Source: Exiguobacterium sp. RIT594
GTDB taxonomy: Bacteria; Bacillota; Bacilli; Exiguobacteriales; Exiguobacteriaceae
DNA: 64,000 nt
Direction: 5' to 3'
Assembly (NCBI RefSeq): GCF_003339585.1
Contig: NZ_QPKF01000001.1
Span: 1,674,001-1,738,000 of the forward strand
In this document: one piece after another, positions 8,459 through 16,975 of the stretch
Layout of the letters: the number at the start of each line of letters is the position of its first letter
Numbering within the stretch: the stretch's first letter is position 1
Notes under the pieces: generated by a model
The model's database searches: none
What the model was told of the DNA's origin: nothing
What the model saw: only the letters and a program-made list of their open reading frames with translations
Translations under genes and position numbers: made by a program

Positions 8459-10531
8459 TTAATTTGGCTTAGTCTGCCACGGAACATCTTTTACATTAAA
8501 GTATGCCTTCACTAAATCATGACCAATTTTTGAGTTGACGGTTTCCTGCTCCATATATGGAAGGAACACGGCCCATGCCATCTCTGGATTATCATACGGT
8601 GCCCAACCGACTAAGTTCGAGTTCAACGAGCGAACCGGTTGTCCACTTCCGTCCCGAAGTGCAATTCCGTCTTCGCCGTAAACACTGACCTGCGCCGTTC
8701 CTGTTTTCGCTGCCGCATCGATCCCGGTTTGGGCAATGATTTTCGCAGTCCCGCGTTCTCCTTTGACAACACGATGGAATCCTTCACGGACATGATCAAT
8801 GTTCGCTTGACTAACTTCAATCCGGTTTAAATAGTTTGTTTTAAAACTGTAATCAACTTTCTTCGTTTCGTCTTCAATCGAGTTTGAAGCCAACACTTCT
8901 TTTAAGAAATGCGGTTGTACACGGTACCCGCCATTCGCGAGTGTCGAAACATACTGTGCCACTTGAAGTGGTGTAAAGGCATCATATTGACCGATCACGC
9001 GGTCCATCAAGAGCGTGACGCGGTCCGGTGTACCTTGTACCCCTTTTGCTTCATACGGAAGATCAATTCCCGTTGTCACACCGAGACCAAATTGACTGTA
9101 ATAATTCTGCATGATCGCTGCAGCCGCATCGACGCTCGCGCCAGCGACACCGTTACTCGGGTATTTCGCCATCCGCATTGCGATGTTAAACATGTAGACG
9201 TTTGACGAACGTTCGAGTGCCGTCAGGTCCGTAATCGGTCCCATGTTGACGTACGATCCTTTTTTCGTACCACCAATTGTGATTGGTGCATCATTGATGA
9301 CCTCGTTTTGACGGATGACGCCTTCTTCGAGCCCCATCGCAACTGTTGCCCCTTTAATCGTTGAACCGATTTGCAGAGAAGTCAACACGTTATTGATGGC
9401 AACATCACTGAATTTATTCGTCGCAGTGTCAAGCTTCTGACCGGACATTGCCAAAATTTCACCGGTTTTCGGATTCATGACAACGGCGTATCCTTCTTTC
9501 AGATAACCGCTTCCCATGCCGCGCCCCATCTTGATGGCTTGCTGCAAGATCTGGTCAACTTGTTTGTTGTATTCTGCATCAACCGTCAAGACGAGATCTT
9601 TCCCGGATTCGCCCTCTTCACGATTCGGTTCACCGACCGGTTCACCGTTAAACGTTTCATAGACATCGTAAGCCGGTTTTCCGCGCAACAGATCTTCATA
9701 CTGTTGCTCGAGGAATGATGTTCCGACACGGTCATTCAGGCTGTATCCTTTTGCCTTGAATTCCGCTTGTTGTTCTGCCGGAATTTTCGAGTACTTCCCG
9801 AAGATATTTCGTAACGTTCCTTCATATGGATAGGAGCGTTCATAAAACGGCTCAACCGATACCCCTTTTAGATCTTCAAGGTTTTCATCGATAATCGCCA
9901 TTTCTTTCGCATTCGCTCCTAATTTAACGAGCTGTGGATCCAGGGCATAACCGACTTCCATGTTGTGTTTGATGGCGATGATTTCCATCGTCTTATCATC
10001 AAAGTCGATATCTTTTTTCGTAATCGTATCGAGGCGAATTTGATCCTGCTCCGAAATGGACAATTTGTTCTGTTCTTCAGCGTTTGGATAACGCTTTTCC
10101 ACTGCCTGCTTATACCGTCGATCTGATTCTTCACTGTTGACGGCTACCCAGTAATCCTTCATGTCACGTTCCGTGACTTTCCAGTCGTCTTTCGGAAGAT
10201 TGATGATTGCCGCAAGACGCGACGCAATTTCAATCCGTTCGTCGACTTTCGTATTCTGGGAACGACGATAGACAATCGAGTATTTCGAAATCGTATCGAC
10301 TAACAACCGGCCATCCCGGTCATAAATCTTCCCACGCGGAACTTCGTATTTCGAAGCAATCATTTCCGTTTTTTGAACTTCCCGTGAAATTTTCTCACCG
10401 TTTACAATCTGGACGACACCTAAGCGAAAAATTAAAATCGCAAACAATAAAAATACTACAAAAAACATTAAGTTAAGGCGAAGCGGCAGATGATTCCGCC
10501 GTTTTCCCTTCACCGTGATTCGTTTCGCCAT
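8459..10531 (-). CDS. Class B penicillin-binding protein, PBP2/PbpA-PbpH type
   Basis: This 690-residue protein has one N-terminal membrane segment (residues 20-42), a dimerisation domain with the conserved PRGKIYDRDG at 65-74 and a transpeptidase domain. The active-site Ser390 is in STIK (390-393), SSN is at 442-444 and KTGT at 609-612. It cross-links peptidoglycan outside the membrane; by family it is the elongation-type PBP. In B. subtilis pbpA lies in the same place between sodA and pstS. It has its own promoter at 10570-10598 and a terminator. Confidence 0.92.
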   Translation of the reverse strand: MAKRITVKGKRRNHLPLRLNLMFFVVFLLFAILIFRLGVVQIVNGEKISREVQKTEMIASKYEVPRGKIYDRDGRLLVDTISKYSIVYRRSQNTKVDERIEIASRLAAIINLPKDDWKVTERDMKDYWVAVNSEESDRRYKQAVEKRYPNAEEQNKLSISEQDQIRLDTITKKDIDFDDKTMEIIAIKHNMEVGYALDPQLVKLGANAKEMAIIDENLEDLKGVSVEPFYERSYPYEGTLRNIFGKYSKIPAEQQAEFKAKGYSLNDRVGTSFLEQQYEDLLRGKPAYDVYETFNGEPVGEPNREEGESGKDLVLTVDAEYNKQVDQILQQAIKMGRGMGSGYLKEGYAVVMNPKTGEILAMSGQKLDTATNKFSDVAINNVLTSLQIGSTIKGATVAMGLEEGVIRQNEVINDAPITIGGTKKGSYVNMGPITDLTALERSSNVYMFNIAMRMAKYPSNGVAGASVDAAAAIMQNYYSQFGLGVTTGIDLPYEAKGVQGTPDRVTLLMDRVIGQYDAFTPLQVAQYVSTLANGGYRVQPHFLKEVLASNSIEDETKKVDYSFKTNYLNRIEVSQANIDHVREGFHRVVKGERGTAKIIAQTGIDAAAKTGTAQVSVYGEDGIALRDGSGQPVRSLNSNLVGWAPYDNPEMAWAVFLPYMEQETVNSKIGHDLVKAYFNVKDVPWQTKPN

Positions 10532-10569
10532 GGCGTACTCCCCTATCGTTCAAAAAGTCATCTTGTTTC

Positions 10570-10598
10570 ATTATATAGAAGGAAACTTTCCATAACAA
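10570..10598 (-). promoter_or_regulatory. Sigma-A-type promoter of the PBP gene
   Basis: On the minus strand TTGTTA (10593-10598) and TATAAT (10570-10575) are spaced by 17 bases. It lies 39 bases upstream of the PBP start codon. Confidence 0.7.
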
Positions 10599-10621
10599 CC
10601 TATCCCATCATTTTCCGCATT

Positions 10622-10657
10622 AAAAAAACATCGATTCCCGAAATGGAAATCGATGTT
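10622..10657 (-). terminator. Terminator after sodA
   Basis: Minus-strand AAACATCGATTTCC pairs with GGGAATCGATGTTT followed by T residues. It ends the sodA transcript just before the PBP promoter. Confidence 0.85.
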
Positions 10658-10669
10658 TGGATATACAAA

Positions 10670-11278
10670 TTATTTTGCGTCAGCGTAAAGTTTTGCCACA
10701 TGATCCCAGTCAACGACATTAAAGAATGCGTTGATGTAATCAGGACGACGGTTTTGATAGTTGAGGTAATACGCATGCTCCCAAACATCAAGTCCGAGAA
10801 TCGGCGTTTTCCCTTCCATGACTGGTGTGTCTTGGTTTGGTGTTGAAACGACTGCTAATTTTCCGCCGTCAACGATGAGCCAAGCCCAACCTGAACCAAA
10901 ACGTGTTGTAGCTGCTTTTGCAAACTCGTCTTTGAACGCGTCAAACGAACCGAATGATTCGTCGATGGCTGAAGCAAGTTCACCAGTTGGTGTTGCGCCG
11001 TCGTTCTTTTTCAAGAGTTTCCAGAAGAACGAGTGGTTCCAATGACCGCCACCGTTGTTACGGACAGCTGTTTGAATGTTTGCAGGAAGTGAATCCAGGT
11101 TTTGAAGTAATTCTTCAAGTGATTTCCCTTCGTGCTCTGACCCTTCAAGTGCTGCATTGACGTTCGTGACATACGTGTTGTGGTGTTTAGAGTGGTGAAT
11201 CTCCATCGTACGAGCATCGATATGTGGCTCTAGCGCATCATAAGCGTAGCCGAGTTCTGGTAATTCAAATTTTGACAT
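10670..11278 (-). CDS. sodA: Manganese superoxide dismutase
   Basis: This is a 202-residue cytosolic SOD of the Fe/Mn family. The metal ligands are recognisable: His in EPHID, His in [10 protein letters not shown], and Asp and His in [11 protein letters not shown]. The GGNN...GSGWAWL region fits the Mn-type of Bacilli. An ATG two codons upstream (11284) is possible, but the AAAGGGGG site is better spaced to the ATG at 11278, giving [13 protein letters not shown] as in related proteins. It stands as a single gene with its own terminator, in the same order as sodA-pbpA-pst in B. subtilis. Confidence 0.96.
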   Translation of the reverse strand: MSKFELPELGYAYDALEPHIDARTMEIHHSKHHNTYVTNVNAALEGSEHEGKSLEELLQNLDSLPANIQTAVRNNGGGHWNHSFFWKLLKKNDGATPTGELASAIDESFGSFDAFKDEFAKAATTRFGSGWAWLIVDGGKLAVVSTPNQDTPVMEGKTPILGLDVWEHAYYLNYQNRRPDYINAFFNVVDWDHVAKLYADAK

Positions 11279-11371
11279 TTTCATGTCCCCCTTTATCCTA
11301 TTTTCGGAATTTCAGTACTCTTTAAGACTAGCAAAAATAGTTGGTCAGGCGCAAGCAATGACCCTCGAAAA

Positions 11372-12832
11372 TTACTGTTCGTCGCGCGGGGCAAATACAG
11401 AAACACCGCCGCCCGGAACCGGGAAAACGCCGAATCCTTCTTCATCGATCACAACCGGCTCTTCCTGGTGGTTCGTATAATCAAACCATTCTTCTCCGGC
11501 ACGCGTCTCTCCGACGAACATCCGTTTTTCGCACATGTCCGCATTCGAAAGTAAAACAGCACATCCTGAGTTCGGGAATTCTTCGACACCACGACGGACC
11601 CAGCCGACGCAATGTGCATCATCCAGATAGTCTTCCTGTTCGCCGTAGGCTTTGTGGTAACGCGTATATAACAACGCATCGATCATCTCTTTTTTACCTT
11701 CTACCGGATGTGGTCCTTGAACACCATAATAGTCTCCGTAGAACACACATGGATAACCATCTTTACGTAATAAAACAGAAGCATAGGCATGCTGTTTGAA
11801 CCAGTCATCAATCCATGACTCAAGGGATTCGCCCGGTTGTGAATCATGATTATCAACAAATGTCACGGCATTCGTCGGGTGGGATTCAACAAGTGTATCC
11901 GCAAACAACGTCGTTAAATCGAAGTCCTGTCCTTGTTGTGATGCTTCGTGGAATTTATAGTGAAGCGGTACGTCAAATAAATCAATCGTATAGTCGACAC
12001 TGTCTAAAAATTGACGGCAATCATCTAAATCTGATTTCCAGAACTCTCCGACCATGTAGAAACCATCCGGATCATCTCCAATCATCGATTTAGCGAACTC
12101 GTTGACGAATTCGTAGTTGATGTGTTTGATCGCGTCTAAACGGAAACCTTGGCAATTGATTGTCTCTTTAAACCAGTTTCCCCAGTTGATCATCTCTTCA
12201 CGCACTTCCGGATGGTTATAATCAATGTTAGCGAACATCAAATAGTCATAGTTTCCGAATTCGTTGTCGACTTGATCGTTCCAATCTTTATTTTTACCGG
12301 AAATCTTAAAGACACCTGTTTTTTCTTCCCGGGCATCAAAATCTGTTCCGTTGAAGAATTCATGTGTCCAGATGAAATCCGAGTATTTACCGTTTCGACC
12401 GGGGAACGTAAACTTCGTCCAGGCATCAATTTCAAATTCTTCTGAAATTTCTTGCGAACGGTCTTCCGGATGGACCTCAACGACTTTAATCGTTTCGAGT
12501 TCATCAGCTGCTGCTTTATGGTTCATGACGACATCGGCATAAATCGCGATATCATTTTCGTGTGCGACTTGAATGGCTTCGATCAGTTCGTCTTTTGTCC
12601 CATACTTCGTGCGGACCGTCCCTTTTTGATTAAACTCTCCTAAATCATAGACATCGTAAATGCCATACCCTGTATCTTCATCTGATTGTCCCTTTGAAGC
12701 GGGCGGAATCCAAACAGATGTGATGCCTGCAGCACGCAGTTCCGGCGCTCTCTCTTTTAAGCGTTGCCAATGCTTCCCATCATTCTCTACATGCCACTCA
12801 AAAAACTGCATCATCGTATGGTTACGTTCCAT
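11372..12832 (-). CDS. Cytosolic alpha-amylase, GH13 subfamily 5 type
   Basis: This 486-residue protein begins MERNHTMMQFFEWH and has no signal peptide, so it acts inside the cell. The four GH13 regions are visible: VVMNHK, GFRLDAIKH with the nucleophile Asp, GEFWKSD with the acid Glu, and FVDNHDSQ with the transition-state Asp. The sequence resembles the liquefying alpha-amylase group of bacilli without their export signal. It probably cuts imported maltodextrin or stored glucan. No terminator is evident at its end. Upstream lie an AT-rich region with a near-perfect tandem repeat and the tRNA pair. Confidence 0.94.
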   Translation of the reverse strand: MERNHTMMQFFEWHVENDGKHWQRLKERAPELRAAGITSVWIPPASKGQSDEDTGYGIYDVYDLGEFNQKGTVRTKYGTKDELIEAIQVAHENDIAIYADVVMNHKAAADELETIKVVEVHPEDRSQEISEEFEIDAWTKFTFPGRNGKYSDFIWTHEFFNGTDFDAREEKTGVFKISGKNKDWNDQVDNEFGNYDYLMFANIDYNHPEVREEMINWGNWFKETINCQGFRLDAIKHINYEFVNEFAKSMIGDDPDGFYMVGEFWKSDLDDCRQFLDSVDYTIDLFDVPLHYKFHEASQQGQDFDLTTLFADTLVESHPTNAVTFVDNHDSQPGESLESWIDDWFKQHAYASVLLRKDGYPCVFYGDYYGVQGPHPVEGKKEMIDALLYTRYHKAYGEQEDYLDDAHCVGWVRRGVEEFPNSGCAVLLSNADMCEKRMFVGETRAGEEWFDYTNHQEEPVVIDEEGFGVFPVPGGGVSVFAPRDEQ

Positions 12833-12862
12833 CTCTCTTCGCTCTCCCTTAAATTGCCATAG

Positions 12863-12891
12863 TATGAATATTATTGTATGAACATTATTAC
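12863..12891. repeat. Short tandem repeat upstream of the amylase
   Basis: TATGAATATTATTG (12863-12876) is followed directly by TATGAACATTATTAC (12877-12891). It lies 31-59 bases before the amylase start, where the promoter should be. It may be an operator or simply AT-rich sequence. Confidence 0.4.
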
Positions 12892-12920
12892 AATATCTTT
12901 AATATTCCCCAAGCAACCAA

Positions 12921-12955
12921 AAATAAACGCACACTCTAAAAAAGAGTGTGCGTTT
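12921..12955 (-). terminator. Terminator after the tRNA pair
   Basis: Minus-strand AAACGCACACTC pairs with GAGTGTGCGTTT, followed by ATTTTTGG. It ends the transcript carrying the two tRNAs. Confidence 0.8.
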
Positions 12956-12961
12956 ATGCAA

Positions 12962-13035
12962 TGGACCCTGCAGGACTCGAACCTGCGACCGGACGGTTAT
13001 GAGCCGTCAGCTCTAACCAGCTGAGCTAAGGGTCC
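12962..13035 (-). tRNA. tRNA with CAT anticodon, probably tRNA-Ile2 (lysidine type)
   Basis: This is a 74-base cloverleaf: acceptor GGACCCT/AGGGTCC, D arm GCTC/GAGC, anticodon stem GACGG/CCGTC with loop CTCATAA, T stem GCAGG/CCTGC, and discriminator A. CCA is not encoded. The acceptor stem has C4-G69 and C5-G68, which TilS uses to choose tRNA-Ile2 over tRNA-Met in E. coli, and the body matches tRNA-Ile2 of bacilli as I recall it. If so, C34 is converted to lysidine to read AUA. Elongator tRNA-Met is the alternative. Confidence 0.8.
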
Positions 13036-13046
13036 TTAAGTAATAG

Positions 13047-13120
13047 TAGCGGCGGAGGGAGTCGAACCCACGACCTCACGGGTATGAACCGTACGCTCTA
13101 GCCAGCTGAGCTACACCGCC
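13047..13120 (-). tRNA. tRNA-Met (elongator, CAT anticodon)
   Basis: This is a 74-base cloverleaf: acceptor GGCGGTG/CGCCGCT, D arm GCTC/GAGC, anticodon stem TACGG/CCGTG with loop TTCATAC, and T loop TTCGACT. It closely resembles elongator tRNA-Met of bacilli; the three G-C pairs of an initiator anticodon stem are absent. CCA is not encoded. The T stem GTGGG/CCCTC contains a U50-U64 mismatch. It lies 11 bases upstream of the other CAT tRNA on the same transcript. Confidence 0.88.
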
Positions 13121-13186
13121 ATGATGATTAAAAACAACTAATATCAGATTACTAAAATCATTCTGGAATGTCAATAAATTATCTTG

Positions 13187-13229
13187 AAAAAATAAAGAGG
13201 AATTTCTATTCAGAAATTCCTCTTTATTC
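13187..13229 (-). terminator. Terminator after the Na/Pi cotransporter
   Basis: Minus-strand AATAAAGAGGAATTTCTG pairs with AGAAATTCCTCTTTATT, followed by TTTTTC. The tRNA promoter must lie between here and 13121 or be read from within this AT-rich gap. Confidence 0.88.
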
Positions 13230-13239
13230 ATTAGTTTGT

Positions 13240-14880
13240 TCACGCTGTTCCAGAACGTTGTTCAAGTACCAAATCCGTAATATTGACGGCGTGGTCGCCA
13301 ATCCGTTCTAAGTTCGACAACAAATCGACAAAGATCATACCGGCTTGACCTGTACATTCGCCTGCATTGACCCGTAAGACATGATGTTTCCGGAATGATC
13401 GTTCGAGTGAATCAAGCTTCCCTTCCAGTTCAAGCACTTGCCGCGCCAGCGAAACATCGTCCAGTTCAACGGCTTTAATGGCTGTCTCGACGATTTTTTG
13501 CGTCAAGATATACATTTCATCCAATTCTTTTTTAGCCTTCTCGGTAAACGTAATCCGATTGACGATCTGGAAGTCGACCAGTTCGATGACGTTTTCGACA
13601 TGATCACCGATCCGTTCAAAATCGTTGACCGCGTGCATGAGAAGCGAGTGATCATTTGATTCCCGTTCCGATAAGTCATGTGCTGCGACCTTAACAAGAT
13701 AGCTTGTGACTTCCGTATTCAGATGATTGATGGCATACTCGATCTGACCGGCATCCGAAACATCTTTTTTATCGTGCGATTGCGTATAACGATGTGCTTT
13801 CCCGAGTGCATCTTTCGAGAATTCTCCCATCCGCAAGACTTCAAGCTTCGCCTGGCTCAAAGCAAGTGATGACGACTGGTTTAAGATGTTTTGATCAAGG
13901 TGCCGAGGTTTTGAATCGACGGTCGCATCCGTTCCCGGTACGACTTTTTGAACGAGCCAAGCAATTTGCGCGATAAACCAGCACTGAATCAACGTATTGA
14001 CAATGTTAAACGTCCCGTGGGCAAAGGCAATCTGCATTTTTGGTTCAAGATTAAGCACCCCTGTGATCCACGTGATGAAACTCGAGAACAGTGGTAAAGC
14101 AAGCAAGAAGATAACTGTTCCGATGATATTAAAAATGACGTGTGCTGCCGCCGTCCGTTTTGCAGCGATTGAAGCACCGAGTGCTGCCAGCACGGCCGTA
14201 ATTGTTGTTCCGATGTTATCACCAAACAAGACCGGTAATGCGGCTTTAATGTCGATCATTCCGCCATCATACAATTCTTGCAAGATTCCAATCGTCGCAG
14301 AGGAGGACTGAACGAGTATTGTAAAGACTGTTCCTACGAACACACCGAGCAACGGACTATCCGACATGGAAACCGTTAAGTCACGGAACCATTCGCTGGA
14401 TTCGAGCGGTGCCATTCCGTCCCCCATTAATGTCAATCCATAGAAGAGTGCTCCAAATCCAAAGAAGATTTGTCCGATGTATTGAATCCGTTCTTTATTG
14501 AAGAAGAAAATCAAGAATGCTCCAAGCGCAATCGCCGGGAGTGCCGCTTCCTTCACATTAAAGCCGATGATAAAGGCAGTGATTGTCGTTCCGATGTTCG
14601 CCCCCATGACAACACCGATAGCTTGACGTAAGTTCATCAAACCGGCACTGACTAAACCGACGACGATGACAGTTGTTCCGGATGATGACTGGATCAAGAC
14701 CGTAACGACGATACCAGCCAAAATCCCGAGAAACGGGTTGGAGGTATATTTATCTAAAATGTACCGCAAACGGTCTCCCGCTGTTTTTTGAAGACCATCT
14801 CCCATATACTTAATACCGAATAGGAAAATACCGAGTCCACCGATAAAGGTGAAAATCATTTCCTGTAAATCATAGTTCAT
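13240..14880 (-). CDS. Na+/phosphate cotransporter with C-terminal PhoU-like domain
   Basis: This 546-residue protein has an N-terminal half of about eight to nine membrane segments with the inverted repeats typical of Na/Pi cotransporters, QSSSGTTVIVVGLV (residues about 64-77) and QSSSATIGILQ. The C-terminal 200 residues are helical with PhoU-like signatures (NDFERIGDHVENVIEL, LSNLERIGDHAVNITDL). It imports phosphate with sodium, or exports it, at lower affinity than Pst. It is a single gene with its own promoter and terminator, about 5 kb from pst-phoU, so the PhoU modules occur twice in this region. Confidence 0.93.
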   Translation of the reverse strand: MNYDLQEMIFTFIGGLGIFLFGIKYMGDGLQKTAGDRLRYILDKYTSNPFLGILAGIVVTVLIQSSSGTTVIVVGLVSAGLMNLRQAIGVVMGANIGTTITAFIIGFNVKEAALPAIALGAFLIFFFNKERIQYIGQIFFGFGALFYGLTLMGDGMAPLESSEWFRDLTVSMSDSPLLGVFVGTVFTILVQSSSATIGILQELYDGGMIDIKAALPVLFGDNIGTTITAVLAALGASIAAKRTAAAHVIFNIIGTVIFLLALPLFSSFITWITGVLNLEPKMQIAFAHGTFNIVNTLIQCWFIAQIAWLVQKVVPGTDATVDSKPRHLDQNILNQSSSLALSQAKLEVLRMGEFSKDALGKAHRYTQSHDKKDVSDAGQIEYAINHLNTEVTSYLVKVAAHDLSERESNDHSLLMHAVNDFERIGDHVENVIELVDFQIVNRITFTEKAKKELDEMYILTQKIVETAIKAVELDDVSLARQVLELEGKLDSLERSFRKHHVLRVNAGECTGQAGMIFVDLLSNLERIGDHAVNITDLVLEQRSGTA

Positions 14881-14948
14881 CTTGTCATCTCCTCATATAC
14901 AAAGTGGAATTGATTTGTTGTTAAGAATTCATTTTTTCAACCTCCCCT

Positions 14949-14977
14949 ATTATGTAAAGGTCTGGTGAACTTGTAAA
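14949..14977 (-). promoter_or_regulatory. Probable promoter of the Na/Pi cotransporter gene
   Basis: On the minus strand TTTACA (14972-14977) and CATAAT (14949-14954) are 17 bases apart, 69 bases before the start codon. A second CTTTACA lies within the spacer. TTTACA also resembles a PhoP half-site, but 11-base phasing is not convincing. Confidence 0.5.
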
Positions 14978-15010
14978 TAGTTTTTCAGATATTCAATTGT
15001 TAAGGTTTTA

Positions 15011-15034
15011 TTAATCTGTACCAAAACAGATTAA
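15011..15034. promoter_or_regulatory. Perfect inverted repeat in the divergent intergenic region
   Basis: TTAATCTGT (15011-15019) and ACAGATTAA (15026-15034) form a perfect nine-base inverted repeat with a six-base spacer. It lies between the divergent Na/Pi cotransporter gene and the small membrane protein gene. There is no T tract, so a protein-binding operator is more likely than a terminator. The regulator is unknown. Confidence 0.5.
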
Positions 15035-15091
15035 CGCTTTAAATACAGGGTTTATCACCGATTCATTTATTGTTATAAAACAGAAGAAAGA

Positions 15092-15574
15092 GTGATTGCA
15101 TTGCATTTTTTAAGTCAACTGATTAATTACTTACAAACTACCCTAATTCCAAACCGGGGATTTTTAAAGACTCGTCTTGCCGATGTCTCCCTTTATTTTT
15201 GTGGATTGGCATGGATTTCCCTGTGGTCGACAATCATCGACAGTATTTTTCTTCAGCAATCGATTCCGTTCATCATTTGGTTTATTCTGCATTTCATCTT
15301 CATTACGATTGCGATTTTGTTATACCTCTTATTCGTCTCTTATTTGAACCGCTGGTTCATTCAGTGGATTTTGCCAAGACCCTGGGCGTATCGCCAAGTG
15401 TTTCCTTATACTGTCGCCGCAAACATCTGGACTTTCCCGATTGGAGTTTTCCTTTACCAATTCGGATATCCGACTTTAGGAGCTGCATTCATTATCATCG
15501 GCCATCTCGTTTATTCGCTGACACCACTTCTGCTTGTTCGAAAAAAGAAAAAATCGTCCCGTCCATCTTCTTGA
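15092..15574 (+). CDS. Small multi-pass membrane protein of unknown function
   Basis: Up to 160 residues with four hydrophobic segments (about 28-50, 60-88, 100-125 and 128-150) and a basic C-terminus KKKKSSRPS, so the tail is probably cytoplasmic. I do not recognise the family. The first possible start is GTG at 15092; TTG at 15101 (MHFLSQLINY) is an alternative, with the weak AAGAGTGA as ribosome site. It stands alone, divergent from the Na/Pi cotransporter and 191 bases before ispG. The codon pattern looks real and there is no overlapping better candidate. Confidence 0.7.
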   Translation: MIALHFLSQLINYLQTTLIPNRGFLKTRLADVSLYFCGLAWISLWSTIIDSIFLQQSIPFIIWFILHFIFITIAILLYLLFVSYLNRWFIQWILPRPWAYRQVFPYTVAANIWTFPIGVFLYQFGYPTLGAAFIIIGHLVYSLTPLLLVRKKKKSSRPSS

Positions 15575-15765
15575 AATCAGATGAATCACTGGATTTAAGA
15601 AAAAAACGTCCGCCCGGCGACGGATTGACTTTCCACCATTCGTGTTAAACAATTGTAAATGTTCAATTTTCGTTCTTGTTTCTCGATTTTTAGGGAATAG
15701 TTCGATATGATAGTACAAGTAGTCATAAACAATCTGGCGTTATGCCACAAAAGGAGATTTTCGAT

Positions 15766-16875
15766 ATGCCGAAAATGGTCCATCGCTCTAAGACTCGTCC
15801 CGTTCGTGTTGGGGACCTTGTCATTGGTGGAAGTAATGAAGTCATCATTCAAAGTATGACGACAACAAAAACACACGACGTCGAAGCGACTGTCGCTGAA
15901 ATTTTACGTCTAGAAGAAGCAGGATGCCAAATCGTCCGCGTTGCTTGTCCGGAAGAACGTGATGCGCTCGCACTTGCTGAAATCAAAAGCCGGATCAATA
16001 TCCCGCTTGTCGTAGATATTCATTTCAACTATAAACTTGCTCTCATGGCGATCGAAGCGGGTGTCGATAAAATCCGAATCAACCCGGGTAACATCGGACG
16101 TCGCGAGAAAGTCGAAGCGGTCGTTACGGCAGCAAAAGCGAAAAACATTCCGATCCGGATTGGCGTTAATGCCGGTTCGCTCGAGAAACACATTCTTGAG
16201 AAATACGGTTATCCGACAGCTCGCGGGATGGTCGAAAGTGCTTTGCACCACATTAAGATTCTCGAGGATCTTGATTTCCACGATATCATCGTTTCCCTGA
16301 AAGCATCTGACGTTCAATTGGCGCTTGAAGCGTATCAGCTCGCTTCTGAATCATTTGATTACCCGCTGCACGTTGGAATCACGGAATCGGGTCCTTTACG
16401 GACAGGTTCATTAAAATCAGCTGCCGGTCTCGGTGCGATTCTATCACGTGGTATCGGTAACACAGTCCGTGTCTCCCTTTCTGCCGATCCGGTTGAAGAA
16501 GTCAAAGTCGCAAAAGAAGTCTTGAAATCATTTGGTCTTGCTGCAAACGCTGCAACGTTGATTTCTTGCCCAACATGCGGACGGATTGAAATCGACTTAA
16601 TGGCAATTGCCGCAGAAATCGAAGACTATATCGATAAAATTCAAGTCAACATCAAAGTTGCTGTTCTTGGCTGTGCCGTTAACGGTCCAGGAGAAGCCCG
16701 CGAAGCCGATATCGGAATTGCCGGTGCACGTAACGAAGGATTGTTATTCCGTCACGGAGAAATCATCCGAAAAGTTCCAGAAGCGACGATGGTTGAAGAA
16801 TTGAAAAAAGAAATCGATGCGATCGTTCTTGAAAAAGAAGCGGAAAAAGAAGCCGCAAAAACAAGCCAAGCCTAA
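15766..16875 (+). CDS. ispG: 4-hydroxy-3-methylbut-2-en-1-yl diphosphate synthase
   Basis: This 369-residue enzyme of the non-mevalonate isoprenoid pathway converts MEcPP to HMBPP. The [4Fe-4S] cysteines are present in SCPTCGR and in [10 protein letters not shown] near the C-terminus, after a TIM-barrel N-terminal part ([20 protein letters not shown]). The open frame extends to an ATG at 15742, but AAAGGAG lies inside that extension and fits the ATG at 15766. The C-terminus has an added Glu/Ala/Lys-rich tail. The next pathway enzyme, ispH, is also in this window at 37.3 kb. Confidence 0.97.
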   Translation: MPKMVHRSKTRPVRVGDLVIGGSNEVIIQSMTTTKTHDVEATVAEILRLEEAGCQIVRVACPEERDALALAEIKSRINIPLVVDIHFNYKLALMAIEAGVDKIRINPGNIGRREKVEAVVTAAKAKNIPIRIGVNAGSLEKHILEKYGYPTARGMVESALHHIKILEDLDFHDIIVSLKASDVQLALEAYQLASESFDYPLHVGITESGPLRTGSLKSAAGLGAILSRGIGNTVRVSLSADPVEEVKVAKEVLKSFGLAANAATLISCPTCGRIEIDLMAIAAEIEDYIDKIQVNIKVAVLGCAVNGPGEAREADIGIAGARNEGLLFRHGEIIRKVPEATMVEELKKEIDAIVLEKEAEKEAAKTSQA

Positions 16876-16879
16876 GTCA

Positions 16880-16912
16880 AAAGAGCCCTCTTCCCGGAGC
16901 GGCTCTTTTTTT
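16880..16912 (+). terminator. Terminator after ispG
   Basis: AAAGAGCC and GGCTCTTT flank a 13-base loop and run into seven T, four bases after the ispG stop. Confidence 0.85.
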
Positions 16913-16931
16913 CGTCTCCGCTTTTCGATTG

Positions 16932-16940
16932 TGTTATACT
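16932..16940 (+). promoter_or_regulatory. Extended -10 promoter of the nucleotidase gene
   Basis: TGTTATACT combines a TG one base upstream with a TATACT -10 box, 36 bases before the GTG start. No good -35 is visible, as is common for extended -10 promoters. Confidence 0.5.
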
Positions 16941-16975
16941 AGTGGCAGAAAATTTATAGAATGTTGGTGATGTAA

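Noticed and set aside
13047-13120. Second CAT tRNA as initiator tRNA-fMet
   Set aside because: It has a TACGG/CCGTG anticodon stem, not the three consecutive G-C pairs of initiators, and lacks a mismatched C1-A72 end.
14949-15034. Possible PhoP box upstream of the Na/Pi cotransporter
   Set aside because: TTTACA and TTAACA-like hexamers occur, but they are not in 11-base phase over more than two copies, so I list only the promoter.
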